From positions 434,001 through 498,000 of the forward strand of contig NZ_QTJV01000002.1 in assembly GCF_003412465.1 (NCBI RefSeq): a stretch of DNA of 64,000 bases. The letters are read 5' to 3'. The notes beneath the pieces were generated by a model. The model was not told where the DNA came from and searched no databases. It saw only the letters and a list, made by a program, of their open reading frames with translations. This DNA is from Chitinophaga silvisoli (GTDB lineage Bacteria; Bacteroidota; Bacteroidia; Chitinophagales; Chitinophagaceae). A program made the position numbers and the translations under genes. Positions 9,687 to 17,945 of this stretch are shown here, piece after piece (the stretch's first letter is position 1; each line of letters opens with the position of its first letter).

Positions 9687-10379
9687 TCAGGACAGGCTTA
9701 GTGGCTGTGTCTTTAACAGTTCCAGCAGTGTTTCATAGATATCTTCATTCCTGTGGTTGTAACGAAACTCACATTCCTTCAGGTGAAGATATACTGTGCT
9801 GCGGTTAAGACCCTTGAATTTGGCCAGGCGATGCTTGGTAAGTCCCCAGAATGCGTCTACATCCTCAGCCGGGTTGCTGGCACCCTCATTTTCCAGGTTA
9901 TAAAGCCTGTATTGTCCCAAATCGGCGACGTTGCTGAAACGCCTGATTTTGTCTGCTGCACTCTGGGTTTCCAATATGGATCGGTTACTCCGGACTACAG
10001 AATGAATCATGGAACGGCTTACATCGGGCAAAATCTCAGTGTGCAGACGATCAGATGCACGGTAGATACCAAAAACAACGGGCTTGATATTCCGGCTTAC
10101 ATCTGTTTTTAGGGGAAGTGAGGAGTCGGAGTCTTGAGTGGCTGGGACTACTTTCCGTTCAGTAGTAGAGGTTGAACGTAAGGGGTCGGTTGGCAATAAA
10201 GATTCACAATGCCGGGCTATCTGTTGTCTGATTTTCTTAAGATAACTGTTAACAGTAACCCGACTTACTCCACTTATGCTGGCAATCTGAGTGGCCGTGA
10301 GATCCTCGGCAAATAGCCGTAGGATCTCCTTAAATTTACGCTCAGATAAATGAGCGCCCTTTAAGTATTTGTTTTTCAT
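9687..10379 (-). CDS. IS1595-type transposase-derived protein with degraded catalytic core, probable DNA-binding regulator
   Basis: 230 aa, the length of compact IS1595 (ISXO2-like) transposases. The N-terminus keeps the family's helix-turn-helix (about 26-52: LTATQIASISGVSRVTVNSY) and the C-terminus keeps FWGLTKHRLAKFKGLNRST and VYLHLKECEFRYNHR, which closely match the end of these transposases. Between them the catalytic parts are altered. The EVDESYFG-like box with the first Asp is absent, replaced by a Ser/Thr-rich stretch (about 61-95). The second Asp survives only in the context AAD (143) rather than a DGW motif. The third acidic position is Asp175 in VDAFWG where the family has Glu, and the preceding Asn/His are gone. 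The frame is intact and no terminal inverted repeats or target duplication were found. Inference: a domesticated transposase acting as a DNA-binding protein, possibly on the SusC/SusD operon downstream. Family motifs are recalled, not searched. Confidence 0.7.
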   Translation of the reverse strand: MKNKYLKGAHLSERKFKEILRLFAEDLTATQIASISGVSRVTVNSYLKKIRQQIARHCESLLPTDPLRSTSTTERKVVPATQDSDSSLPLKTDVSRNIKPVVFGIYRASDRLHTEILPDVSRSMIHSVVRSNRSILETQSAADKIRRFSNVADLGQYRLYNLENEGASNPAEDVDAFWGLTKHRLAKFKGLNRSTVYLHLKECEFRYNHRNEDIYETLLELLKTQPLSLS

Positions 10380-10500
10380 GAACTAAAAGTGGTTAGAATG
10401 GCATCATAAACCTCTTATTTTTTAATGGGTATAATTCACCCTTTTATACAAACGGCTAAAAGGGGGGGATGAGTGCCTTGCACTAGATTATTTGAAACTA

Positions 10501-10536
10501 AAAAGCTCAATGCCAGTGCACTGGCATTGAGCTTTT
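10501..10536 (-). terminator. Perfect 36-bp palindrome, terminator of the RND exporter gene
   Basis: The arms AAAAGCTCAATGCCAGTG and CACTGGCATTGAGCTTTT are exact reverse complements with no spacer, flanked by A/T runs. It sits 25 bp beyond the exporter's stop and also insulates the transposase-derived gene that follows on the same strand. Confidence 0.85.
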
Positions 10537-10561
10537 AGCTATTTTGGATATTTTTTTAAGT

Positions 10562-12991
10562 CTATTTGTCGCCTTCTTCCCGGTCTTTTAATCCCAGTTT
10601 GGACATCTCTACATCTTCTTCATCATCCAGCGTATTCCATAACTGTTTCTTCTGCGCCTTTTTGATCAGGCCCTTCTCCATCCATAACAACAAAGCAGGC
10701 AAAATTGTTAAGTTCGTAATCATCGCCAGCATCAATGTCAGCGATGTCAACCAACCTAATGCTTTGGTACCTCCAAACTGAGAGAATGCAAAGATCATAA
10801 AACCTGCAAACAGGATCAGGGAGGTGTATACGATGCTCAAACCTGTTTCATGAATCGTCTGCTTTACTGTCGCAGAGATATCCAGGTTATGATGTGGCAA
10901 CTCCTGCTTGAAGTTCACCAGGAAACGAATCGTTACGTCTATCGCAATACCCAGCGCCACGCTAAATACAAGTACTGTTGATGGCTTGAGTGGTACACCT
11001 GCCCAGCCCATCACACCTGCTGTCAACGCCAGCGGAATGATATTCGGAATCAGTGATATGATCAGCATCTTGAATGAACGGAACAGATACAGCATACAGA
11101 AGATGATCAGGATAAAGGCAAGCAGAATACTTTCCATCAATCCATCGATGATGAAACGGCTACCTTCCAGGAAGATCACTGTGCTACCGGTATATGTCAC
11201 CTGGTAATGTGTTGTATCGAATATTTCATTCACTTTCGGTTTCAGTGAATCCAGCAGGATTGGTAAACGACGGGAACCTACGTCCGCCATATTCACACTT
11301 ACTCTCGCTACCTGGCGGGTACTATCCATAAAGTTGGATACCAGTTTTGTAAACATTGCTGCTTCCTTGCTGGCATTACCCGTGTTCTTCATGCGCAGGT
11401 AAGGAGCCAGGAATCCGATATCAAATGAGTTTGGAACCGCATAGTTTGTGCTGTCTCCATTGTAATAAGCCTGCTTTGCAAACTTAATACCCTGTACGAC
11501 TGACAATGGTTGAGCGAAATCCGGCTGAACAGCAAACAGCTTAGATAACTGATCCAGTTTATCCAGCGTTTGCAGGTTGATAACACCATTCTTTTTCTTT
11601 GTATCAACTGCTATTTCCAGGGGCATTATACCCTTGAAATTTTGTTCAAAGAATTTCAGATCCAGGTATAACCTGTCTTCCTTCGGAACGTCATCCAGCA
11701 TAAAGCCTTCTGACTTCAGGCGCAGCATACCGGTAACTGCAACGATCACCATTATTGCTGTACCAATATATACAACTGGCCTGTACTTAAATACCAATGC
11801 ATTCAGCCCATCGAGGAACGCGCGGAAGAAGCGGTTGTTCATGTAGCTGGTGTGCTTTACTTTCGGTGCTGGCAGGTAGCTCAGTACCGCAGGCAGGAAG
11901 ATAAAGGAGATCACAAAGATCAGCATGATATTCAGGCCTGCTACGATACCAAATTCTTTCAGCAATGAACTCTTGGTAAAGCAGAATACACCGAATCCAA
12001 TGGCTGCTGTCAGGTTTGTGAACAGGGTCACAATACCCATACGCTGAATCATGTGTACCAGTGCCCTGGTCTTGTTCTGATCCTTTGCGAATTCAGTATG
12101 ATATTTATTGAGGAAGTATACACAGTTCGGGATCCCTATCACCACTATCAATGGTGGAATCAGGGCTGTCAGCAATGTGATCTTGTAGCCTAATAATACG
12201 ATGGTAGCTACTGACCAAACCACCCCCATTGCTACTACCACCATAGACATGAGCACTGAGCCCAGTGAGCGGAAGAATACGAAGAGGATCAGGGCTGTCA
12301 GTACAAATGACAAGATCAGGAACATCTTCATTTCATTGGCCACCATCACCGCCATGATGGTACGAATCAGCGGCAGACCGCTCATACGTACCTGTGTATG
12401 ATGTTTAGCACCGAAATCATCGCCGAGTTTCATGATGTCATTCACCACCTTGGTACGGCCTTTTGTAGCCATCACCTGCTTGTTCACGCTGATCATCATG
12501 AGATATGCATGTGTATCAGGATTGTACAGCAGCCCTTTGTAGAAAGGCAGGTTATGAAATACATTTGCCAGGCTATCCAGCACTACCTGGTTTTTGGTAT
12601 CACCTTTGAACAAAGGCTGCGCTACCAGTTTGTGTGTGCTGTCATTCTTCAACAGATTGATGGCAACAGGTACACTCAGTACATTCTCAACGTATGGAAC
12701 GTTTTTAAGGTCGTTGTTGAGCTGTACATAGTCATTGAAAAATCCGGCATTAAAGAAACTGTCTGATTGTACACCCAGTACAACCATGTTTCCATCCTGA
12801 CCAAAAAGCTTTGTGAATTCCTGGTATTCCTGATACTTTGGATTATCAGTAGGAATAGCTTTGTTGGACTCATAAGACAGTTGAACCTTGCTGGCGAAAT
12901 ATCCCATTACTGCGGTAGCTGCCAATAATGCAATCAGCAGTGGGAGCCTGAATTTTAGTACGAAACCCGCTAAGCGTTGCCACATAAGCAT
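10562..12991 (-). CDS. RND-superfamily (MMPL-type) inner-membrane exporter
   Basis: 809 aa with the duplicated RND layout: TM1 (about 12-32), a periplasmic domain (35-210), five helices (about 212-375), TM7 (about 398-420), a second periplasmic domain (420-610) and five more helices to about 760, then a charged cytoplasmic tail. It resembles the COG1033 exporters, which export lipids or hydrophobic compounds, rather than the AcrB drug pumps: no membrane-fusion or TolC-like gene is next to it. It is a single-gene unit, divergent from porZ with about 108 bp between them and closed by the palindrome at 10501-10536. The substrate is unknown. Confidence 0.85.
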   Translation of the reverse strand: MLMWQRLAGFVLKFRLPLLIALLAATAVMGYFASKVQLSYESNKAIPTDNPKYQEYQEFTKLFGQDGNMVVLGVQSDSFFNAGFFNDYVQLNNDLKNVPYVENVLSVPVAINLLKNDSTHKLVAQPLFKGDTKNQVVLDSLANVFHNLPFYKGLLYNPDTHAYLMMISVNKQVMATKGRTKVVNDIMKLGDDFGAKHHTQVRMSGLPLIRTIMAVMVANEMKMFLILSFVLTALILFVFFRSLGSVLMSMVVVAMGVVWSVATIVLLGYKITLLTALIPPLIVVIGIPNCVYFLNKYHTEFAKDQNKTRALVHMIQRMGIVTLFTNLTAAIGFGVFCFTKSSLLKEFGIVAGLNIMLIFVISFIFLPAVLSYLPAPKVKHTSYMNNRFFRAFLDGLNALVFKYRPVVYIGTAIMVIVAVTGMLRLKSEGFMLDDVPKEDRLYLDLKFFEQNFKGIMPLEIAVDTKKKNGVINLQTLDKLDQLSKLFAVQPDFAQPLSVVQGIKFAKQAYYNGDSTNYAVPNSFDIGFLAPYLRMKNTGNASKEAAMFTKLVSNFMDSTRQVARVSVNMADVGSRRLPILLDSLKPKVNEIFDTTHYQVTYTGSTVIFLEGSRFIIDGLMESILLAFILIIFCMLYLFRSFKMLIISLIPNIIPLALTAGVMGWAGVPLKPSTVLVFSVALGIAIDVTIRFLVNFKQELPHHNLDISATVKQTIHETGLSIVYTSLILFAGFMIFAFSQFGGTKALGWLTSLTLMLAMITNLTILPALLLWMEKGLIKKAQKKQLWNTLDDEEDVEMSKLGLKDREEGDK

Positions 12992-13062
12992 CGTTGAATT
13001 TAGGTCGTAAAGGTAATCAAAGTTGTCTAAAAAAATGGGCGACTCAGCCTATATCACAGTAA

Positions 13063-13095
13063 TTGTCATAAAGTAACAACATATAACTATTTTTG
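13063..13095 (+). promoter_or_regulatory. Promoter of porZ, almost leaderless
   Basis: TTG (13063-13065), 22 nt, then TATTTTTG (13088-13095) fits the Bacteroidota consensus TTG-N(19-23)-TAnnTTTG. The ATG begins only 5 nt after the -7 box, so transcription would start at or within a base or two of the start codon. Confidence 0.65.
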
Positions 13096-13099
13096 ATGC

Positions 13100-15241
13100 A
13101 TGTACCGGTTCCTGCTTCCCCTATATCTTTTGTGCCTCGGTCCGCTGCTGTTACCAGCACAACCCCTTATCGGACAATGGCAGTCATGGCTACCAACGCT
13201 ACCAGCTATTGCCGTCGCCCAACAGGGGGACAAAGTATATTGTGCCACCAGTTCAGGCTTATTTTCCGTGACTACTGGTGCAGAACAAGACATTTCCCGT
13301 TATAGCAAAGTCAACGGCCTTTACGACATAGGCATCCGTGCCATCAGCAGTAATGAAAATGGCGTACTGATCGCCTACCGCAACAGCAATCTCGACTTCC
13401 TGAGCGGCAGTAACAGTTATAACCTGCCCGAGCTGCTAAGGAAACAAACGACCAGCGATAAAACCATTTTCCGCATCTACCCCGGTGGTAGCAACATGTA
13501 CCTCTGTACAGGGCTGGGTGTTGTAGTCGTGAATACAACAGCCCCGGAAATTGCGGCTACCTATGCCCTTGGACCTGTTTATGGCTTCACTGTTCTGAAT
13601 AACCAATACTATGCCGCTACGGCAACCGGGGTGAAAACCAGTCCGATGACCGGCACTAACCCTGCTGACTATAGAAACTGGTCTGCGGTAGGGCAGTTGG
13701 CGGATACGGTTTCCAATATCCTTTCCTTTGGCGGACAATTGATTTGCCAGCAGGGAACGAAATTATATATTCTACAAAATAATGCCTGGGAGCCTTATTA
13801 TTCAGGGGTTACCAACCTTGCTGTTCAGGGTGATTATCTCACTATTTCCAACCCAACGAGTATTGTTTTCATTGGGAAAGATGGGAGTGTGGGTACACCT
13901 GTTCAGGATGGTTTATTAAAAGCGATCCGGCAAACCACGGGAGATAAGCAGTATACCTGGGTCGCAGACTCGCTCTCCGGTTTACTGCAATACGATGGAC
14001 AAACGTTTTCTACCATCAGTCTCAATGGCCCCGCCAGCATACTGACAGGGCAGTTGCTCTTTACTAACAATACGCTGTATGCCCCTGCAGGTGGGGTCTC
14101 CGATAGCTGGGCGGCCAACAACAATACAGGAGTATACTATACCTATAGCAATGGCGACTGGCAGCAATATACAGATAGCCTGCACCATGATATTATGGTC
14201 ATGGCTCCTGATCCGGCCGGGAACGGTTTGTATGCCGGCTCATTTGGCAATGGACTGATACATATTGCCAGCGATGGTACCCGTACTTATGAACTGCCAA
14301 ACCAGAAAATAAGTGGTCTTACCACGGATGCCTCCGGCAATCTCTGGATAGCCGTGTATGGTGCTAGCTATAACCTGGTGTGTAAGAAGCCGGATGGTAC
14401 CTATCTCACTTTCCGTAGTACCTATGCTCAAAGCGGTAATGCCATCAGCCAGTTGATTGCAGATGATGCCGGGCAGATCTGGATAGTATCCCCGCAAAGC
14501 AATGGCATCTTCATTTACAATACAGTCAGTAATCAATGGACACAGTACAGACAGGGGAGTGCGCAGGGCAATCTGCCGTCCAACGATGTTAACTGTATGG
14601 CAAAAGATAAGAATGGCAGTATCTGGGTAGGCACAGGAACCGGGATCGGGGTTATTGCCTGCAGTACCTGCGATGCTGTATGGCCCATCATTCAGCAGGG
14701 CAATTTTGCCGGCTACCTCTTCCAGGATGAAGAGGTGACTGCCATTGCTGTAGACGGGGCTAACCGGAAATGGGTAGGCACTCATAAGGGGGTATGGCTG
14801 GTGAATGAGGATGGTACCGGCATTGTTGAAAATTTCACGACTGATAATAGTCCTTTGCCGGGCAACAGGATCTATAGTATCAGCATCAATCCCAATACCG
14901 GCGAGGTGTATTTTGCCACCGATCAGGGCCTGATGTCTTACAGAGGCACTGCCACGGAAGGAAAAACAATGAGTAAGGATTCTGTGCTGGTATTTCCCAA
15001 CCCTGTTACGCATGACTATGGCGGCAATATTGCTATCAGCGGTTTAGCGGACAATAGTTTAGTGAAAATTACTGATGTAAGCGGCAGAGTAGTATATCAA
15101 ACGTGGAGTAAAGGTGGACTTGCATTATGGAATGGGGTAGATTATACAGGTCACAGACCTCAGACAGGGGTCTATTTGGTATTTGCTTCCAGTGCTACTA
15201 CAGGTGAACATCTTGTTACGAAGATAGTGTTTATTAATTAG
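13100..15241 (+). CDS. porZ: Type IX secretion protein PorZ, beta-propeller with T9SS sorting domain
   Basis: 713 aa. Signal peptide 1-20 (LLPAQ cleavage), then a two-component-regulator-type beta-propeller built from repeats of the form DASGNLWIAV, DDAGQIWIVSPQ and DKNGSIWVGTGTG, then a C-terminal domain from about residue 631 (VFPNPV...GRVVYQT...GVYLVF) that is a type A T9SS sorting signal. In Porphyromonas, PorZ sits at the cell surface with the PorU sortase and delivers anionic LPS to secreted cargo. The gene order porZ-recO is the usual one in Bacteroidota and supports the call over a generic propeller protein. It works with GldKLMN encoded at 28980-33894. Confidence 0.85.
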   Translation: MYRFLLPLYLLCLGPLLLPAQPLIGQWQSWLPTLPAIAVAQQGDKVYCATSSGLFSVTTGAEQDISRYSKVNGLYDIGIRAISSNENGVLIAYRNSNLDFLSGSNSYNLPELLRKQTTSDKTIFRIYPGGSNMYLCTGLGVVVVNTTAPEIAATYALGPVYGFTVLNNQYYAATATGVKTSPMTGTNPADYRNWSAVGQLADTVSNILSFGGQLICQQGTKLYILQNNAWEPYYSGVTNLAVQGDYLTISNPTSIVFIGKDGSVGTPVQDGLLKAIRQTTGDKQYTWVADSLSGLLQYDGQTFSTISLNGPASILTGQLLFTNNTLYAPAGGVSDSWAANNNTGVYYTYSNGDWQQYTDSLHHDIMVMAPDPAGNGLYAGSFGNGLIHIASDGTRTYELPNQKISGLTTDASGNLWIAVYGASYNLVCKKPDGTYLTFRSTYAQSGNAISQLIADDAGQIWIVSPQSNGIFIYNTVSNQWTQYRQGSAQGNLPSNDVNCMAKDKNGSIWVGTGTGIGVIACSTCDAVWPIIQQGNFAGYLFQDEEVTAIAVDGANRKWVGTHKGVWLVNEDGTGIVENFTTDNSPLPGNRIYSISINPNTGEVYFATDQGLMSYRGTATEGKTMSKDSVLVFPNPVTHDYGGNIAISGLADNSLVKITDVSGRVVYQTWSKGGLALWNGVDYTGHRPQTGVYLVFASSATTGEHLVTKIVFIN

Positions 15242-15243
15242 CC

Positions 15244-15251
15244 TATTTTTG
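15244..15251 (+). promoter_or_regulatory. -7 promoter box TATTTTTG in front of recO
   Basis: TATTTTTG at 15244-15251, 7 nt before the recO ATG, would again give an RNA with essentially no leader. No TTG at the standard distance was found (the nearest, 15213-15215, is 28 nt away), so recO may equally be read through from porZ. Confidence 0.4.
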
Positions 15252-15258
15252 TAGTGTA

Positions 15259-15990
15259 ATGTTACACAAAACACGCGGTATAGTCCTCAGAACAGTTAAG
15301 TATGGTGAAACCAGCGCCATCGTAACGATTTTCACAGAGCTGTTTGGTATCCAGTCTTATATGGTCAATGGCGTTCGTTCATCGAAGCCCAAAGCCAAAG
15401 GTAACCTGTTTCAACCCGGCAACATACTGGAACTCGTGGTGTATCATTATGAGCAAAAAACCATTCAAAGGATCTCCGAATTCAAGCTGGGATATATCTA
15501 TACCTCCCTGCACTTCAATATAGTCAAAAACACGGTCGCGCTCTATCTCATAGAGTTGTTGCAAAAAAGCCTGAAACAACCGGAACAAAACCTGGAGCTC
15601 TATTACTTTTCCGAGGCAGCACTGGCAGCATTGGATCAGGCTCCGCTGGGCATCGCAGCGAATATACCCTTGTATTTTACTTTGAAACTGGCAGAACAGC
15701 TGGGCTTCCGGCTGAATGGAAGGTTCTCGGAATACGCACCTTTTCTCGACCTGCAGGAAGGCTCATTTACTGACTTACCTCCACACCATAACAATTACCT
15801 GGATGCCATGAACAGTGAGATCACAGATCGCCTGTTCCAGTGCCAGGAATGGGAACAACTGGGTGAGGTGGTGATGAATAAAGATAAAAGAAGGAGATTA
15901 CTGTATGCTTACCTGGATTTCTTCAAGCTGCATATGCCGGACTTCCAGGAGATGAATTCACCGCCTATTTTGCACGAGATTCTTGATTAA
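15259..15990 (+). CDS. recO: DNA repair protein RecO
   Basis: 243 aa, the normal length. N-terminal OB fold (MLHKTRGIVLRTVKYGETSAIVTIFTE is the family's diagnostic opening) followed by the helical C-terminal domain (FFKLHMPDF near the end). RecO loads RecA onto SSB-coated DNA with RecR in the RecF pathway. The four-Cys zinc site present in some RecO proteins is not seen, as in other Bacteroidota. It lies 17 bp after porZ and its last 26 bp overlap the 3' end of lpxH on the opposite strand. Confidence 0.93.
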   Translation: MLHKTRGIVLRTVKYGETSAIVTIFTELFGIQSYMVNGVRSSKPKAKGNLFQPGNILELVVYHYEQKTIQRISEFKLGYIYTSLHFNIVKNTVALYLIELLQKSLKQPEQNLELYYFSEAALAALDQAPLGIAANIPLYFTLKLAEQLGFRLNGRFSEYAPFLDLQEGSFTDLPPHHNNYLDAMNSEITDRLFQCQEWEQLGEVVMNKDKRRRLLYAYLDFFKLHMPDFQEMNSPPILHEILD

Positions 15991-16753
15991 GGTACTTCAG
16001 GGTTGTAGTTGTACCGTCGAACTCCGCATAGGTGAAATAACGCAGCCAATCGCCCAGGTTGATATAGTGACTGTTTGATGTCAGCTCAAGGTCTAATGGC
16101 AGGTGACGATGACCGAATATAAAGTAGTCGTAGTGGGTCGTTTTGAGAATTTCTTTGCTATAGATGGCCAGCCACTCATTTTCTTCTCCCAGGAATTTTT
16201 CTTCATGCTCTCCACCGGTAGCTGCCCTGCTTTTGCGGCTGAAGTAATTAGCGAGCCCAATGCCCCATGATGGATGAATGAGGGAAAACAACCAGCGGCA
16301 GATGGGATTACGGAAGACCTTTTTCAACATCTTGTATCCATGATCGCCGGGGCCTAAGCCATCGCCATGACCGATGTAGAACTGTTTGCCTGCAATGTCG
16401 TAAGTCTGTGGCTCGTAGTACACCGGGATATCCAGTTCATCTTCGAAATAGCCGTTCATCCACATGTCATGATTGCCGATGAAAACAGAGATGCCAATAC
16501 CATTGTCACGCAGCTCAGCCAGTTTACCCAGCAGTCGGGTATAGCCTTTTGGAATTACCTCTTTATACTCAAACCAGAAATCGAAAAGATCGCCTACGAG
16601 AAAGATATGCGCTGCATCTTTAGATACTTCATTCAGCCAGGCAACGATCTTTCGCTCTCTATCTCTGCTGCGCACCATATCAGGTGCACCCAGGTGAAAG
16701 TCTGAAGCGAAATAAACACGTTTGCCAGCCGGCAGTTGAATATGATGATGCAT
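15965..16753 (-). CDS. lpxH: UDP-2,3-diacylglucosamine diphosphatase, LpxH-type
   Basis: 262 aa calcineurin-like metallophosphoesterase. Metal-site motifs are complete: D18-x-H20 (FASDFHLG), GDLFDFW (D55), GNHD (N94, H95), GHGDG (H129) and GHRH (215-217). It splits UDP-diacyl-GlcN into lipid X and UMP, the fourth step of lipid A synthesis, at the inner face of the cytoplasmic membrane. The start at MHHHIQLPAG is the only sensible ATG. Convergent with recO, sharing 26 bp. Other UDP-diacylglucosamine hydrolases (LpxI, LpxG) are unrelated or longer, so LpxH is the best fit. Confidence 0.88.
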   Translation of the reverse strand: MHHHIQLPAGKRVYFASDFHLGAPDMVRSRDRERKIVAWLNEVSKDAAHIFLVGDLFDFWFEYKEVIPKGYTRLLGKLAELRDNGIGISVFIGNHDMWMNGYFEDELDIPVYYEPQTYDIAGKQFYIGHGDGLGPGDHGYKMLKKVFRNPICRWLFSLIHPSWGIGLANYFSRKSRAATGGEHEEKFLGEENEWLAIYSKEILKTTHYDYFIFGHRHLPLDLELTSNSHYINLGDWLRYFTYAEFDGTTTTLKYLNQESRAK

Positions 16754-16795
16754 GAGCCTTTTAATTGCGCGTGCAAAGATGAAGAAAAAATGTGA

Positions 16796-17230
16796 TTACC
16801 TGATGCCCGCTTCCTGTACAGCAGTTTCAATATCGGTGACATCCGCCTTTACAGGATCATTGTAGCTGTCGAACAGGAAGATTTCCCAGGCATATTTTTC
16901 ATGCATGAGGTTAATGTCTACATCTTCACCGTTCTTTTTGTGAAACTTAATTTTCACTTTGTCAGTACTGATAATTTTCACGCCCAGTTTGGCGAGATAG
17001 GCGCTATCTGCTACCAGGGCAGCGTTGTTGGACTGCTCCATTGCAGCAAAGGAGTTCTTGTTGAAGGTATTCTTCAGGTAGGTCAGTTTATCGCCTGTGG
17101 GATGGAAGATAACGGCACAGGTATCGGCAACGATAAGGGTAGTGGTAGAATCCTGGAAATTACCACCGCCTCCACTGCCACAGGAGGCGCACATGACGAT
17201 GATGGAAATAAAAAACAGTAAGCGTGTCAC
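16796..17230 (-). CDS. Small lipoprotein of unknown function
   Basis: 144 aa. Signal peptide with lipobox MCASC followed by a Gly-rich tether (GSGGGG), so it should be lipid-anchored. The mature part has no recognised domain: it is a mixed alpha/beta sequence (VKIKFHKKNGEDVDINL, YAWEIFLFDSYNDP). It stands alone between the terminator of the LUD gene (17251-17277) and lpxH. No function is proposed. Confidence 0.75.
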   Translation of the reverse strand: MTRLLFFISIIVMCASCGSGGGGNFQDSTTTLIVADTCAVIFHPTGDKLTYLKNTFNKNSFAAMEQSNNAALVADSAYLAKLGVKIISTDKVKIKFHKKNGEDVDINLMHEKYAWEIFLFDSYNDPVKADVTDIETAVQEAGIR

Positions 17231-17250
17231 TTGCTTGATTATTTAAAAGA

Positions 17251-17277
17251 ACAGCGCATGACGGGGTCACGCGCTGT
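17251..17277 (-). terminator. Terminator of the LUD-domain gene
   Basis: ACAGCGC (17251-17257) pairs with GCGCTGT (17271-17277), and inside the loop TGAC/GTCA pair again around GGG. On the minus strand the hairpin is followed by TTCTTTTAAATAA. The core ATGACGGGGTCACG (17258-17271) recurs exactly at 21489-21502 in another intergenic hairpin. Confidence 0.7.
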
Positions 17278-17303
17278 ACGAATATTGTTTACTGATAATT
17301 GAA

Positions 17304-17939
17304 TTATTCATCTACCAGGAATACATACACTTCTTTCGGACCATGTATACCTACTACCAGTGTTTTCTCGATGTCTGCCGTGCGGCTTGGGCCAGAGGCA
17401 AAGTGAATAGAGGAGGGGAGGTCTCCCTGGTATTTCTCCTTCAATCTTGCAATGGCATCTTTCAGGTCAAACACCAGTTGATGGGTATAAGCGATCACCA
17501 GGTGTACCGGTGTATAAACCGGGAGTGCTCTTCCTGAAGACTGTGCCGCACTGAGTACCATGGTACCTGTACGGGCTACCAGCATTTCGCAGTCAGTGAT
17601 GGCTGCTTGTGCGGTGTGCATATCACCTTTGTTCAGGCCGGGCAGCTGGTTCAGTTGCAGATCTTTGATCAGGGCAGGAGTCTGGCAGATGATATCTGTC
17701 CATTCCCTGGTGGCGGCCAGTGCCTGCAGGTTTTCCAGCAGTTCGGCCTTACTGGTACAAAAAACGAATTTGCCCTGCAAGCGGGCAAATTCTTCTGCAA
17801 ATTTCATTTCCAGTCCTTCGTGTTCCTTCACGAAGACGGAGTTGTTGCCCTCCGAGTTAGGGAAGGGCAACTGTACCGACTGGCTTAATGCATTTCTTAC
17901 TCTTTTGAGAATATTTTCCTTGGCAGGAGATACTTTCAT
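17304..17939 (-). CDS. LUD-domain protein (LutC/YkgG family)
   Basis: 211 aa. The LUD fold is shown by FVFCTSKAELLENLQAL, the strongly conserved DCEMLVARTGTMVLS segment (acidic residue plus ARTGT) and VYTPVHLVIAYTHQLV, with FASGPSRTADIEKTLVVGIH near the C-terminus. In Bacillus LutC works with LutA and LutB in lactate oxidation. Here no lutA or lutB is nearby, and the gene follows ftsH by 6 bp, so it is probably co-transcribed with rsfS-ftsH and the lactate role should not be assumed. Confidence 0.85.
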   Translation of the reverse strand: MKVSPAKENILKRVRNALSQSVQLPFPNSEGNNSVFVKEHEGLEMKFAEEFARLQGKFVFCTSKAELLENLQALAATREWTDIICQTPALIKDLQLNQLPGLNKGDMHTAQAAITDCEMLVARTGTMVLSAAQSSGRALPVYTPVHLVIAYTHQLVFDLKDAIARLKEKYQGDLPSSIHFASGPSRTADIEKTLVVGIHGPKEVYVFLVDE

Positions 17940-17945
17940 ATCAAC

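Noticed and set aside
14240..15013. 257-codon minus-strand frame inside porZ
   Set aside because: Antisense to a clear propeller gene; composition typical of a shadow frame.
16796..17230. Secreted Gly-rich protein as a bacteriocin-like peptide
   Set aside because: The Gly run is only a short tether after a lipobox Cys; the rest is a normal folded domain and there is no export or immunity gene.
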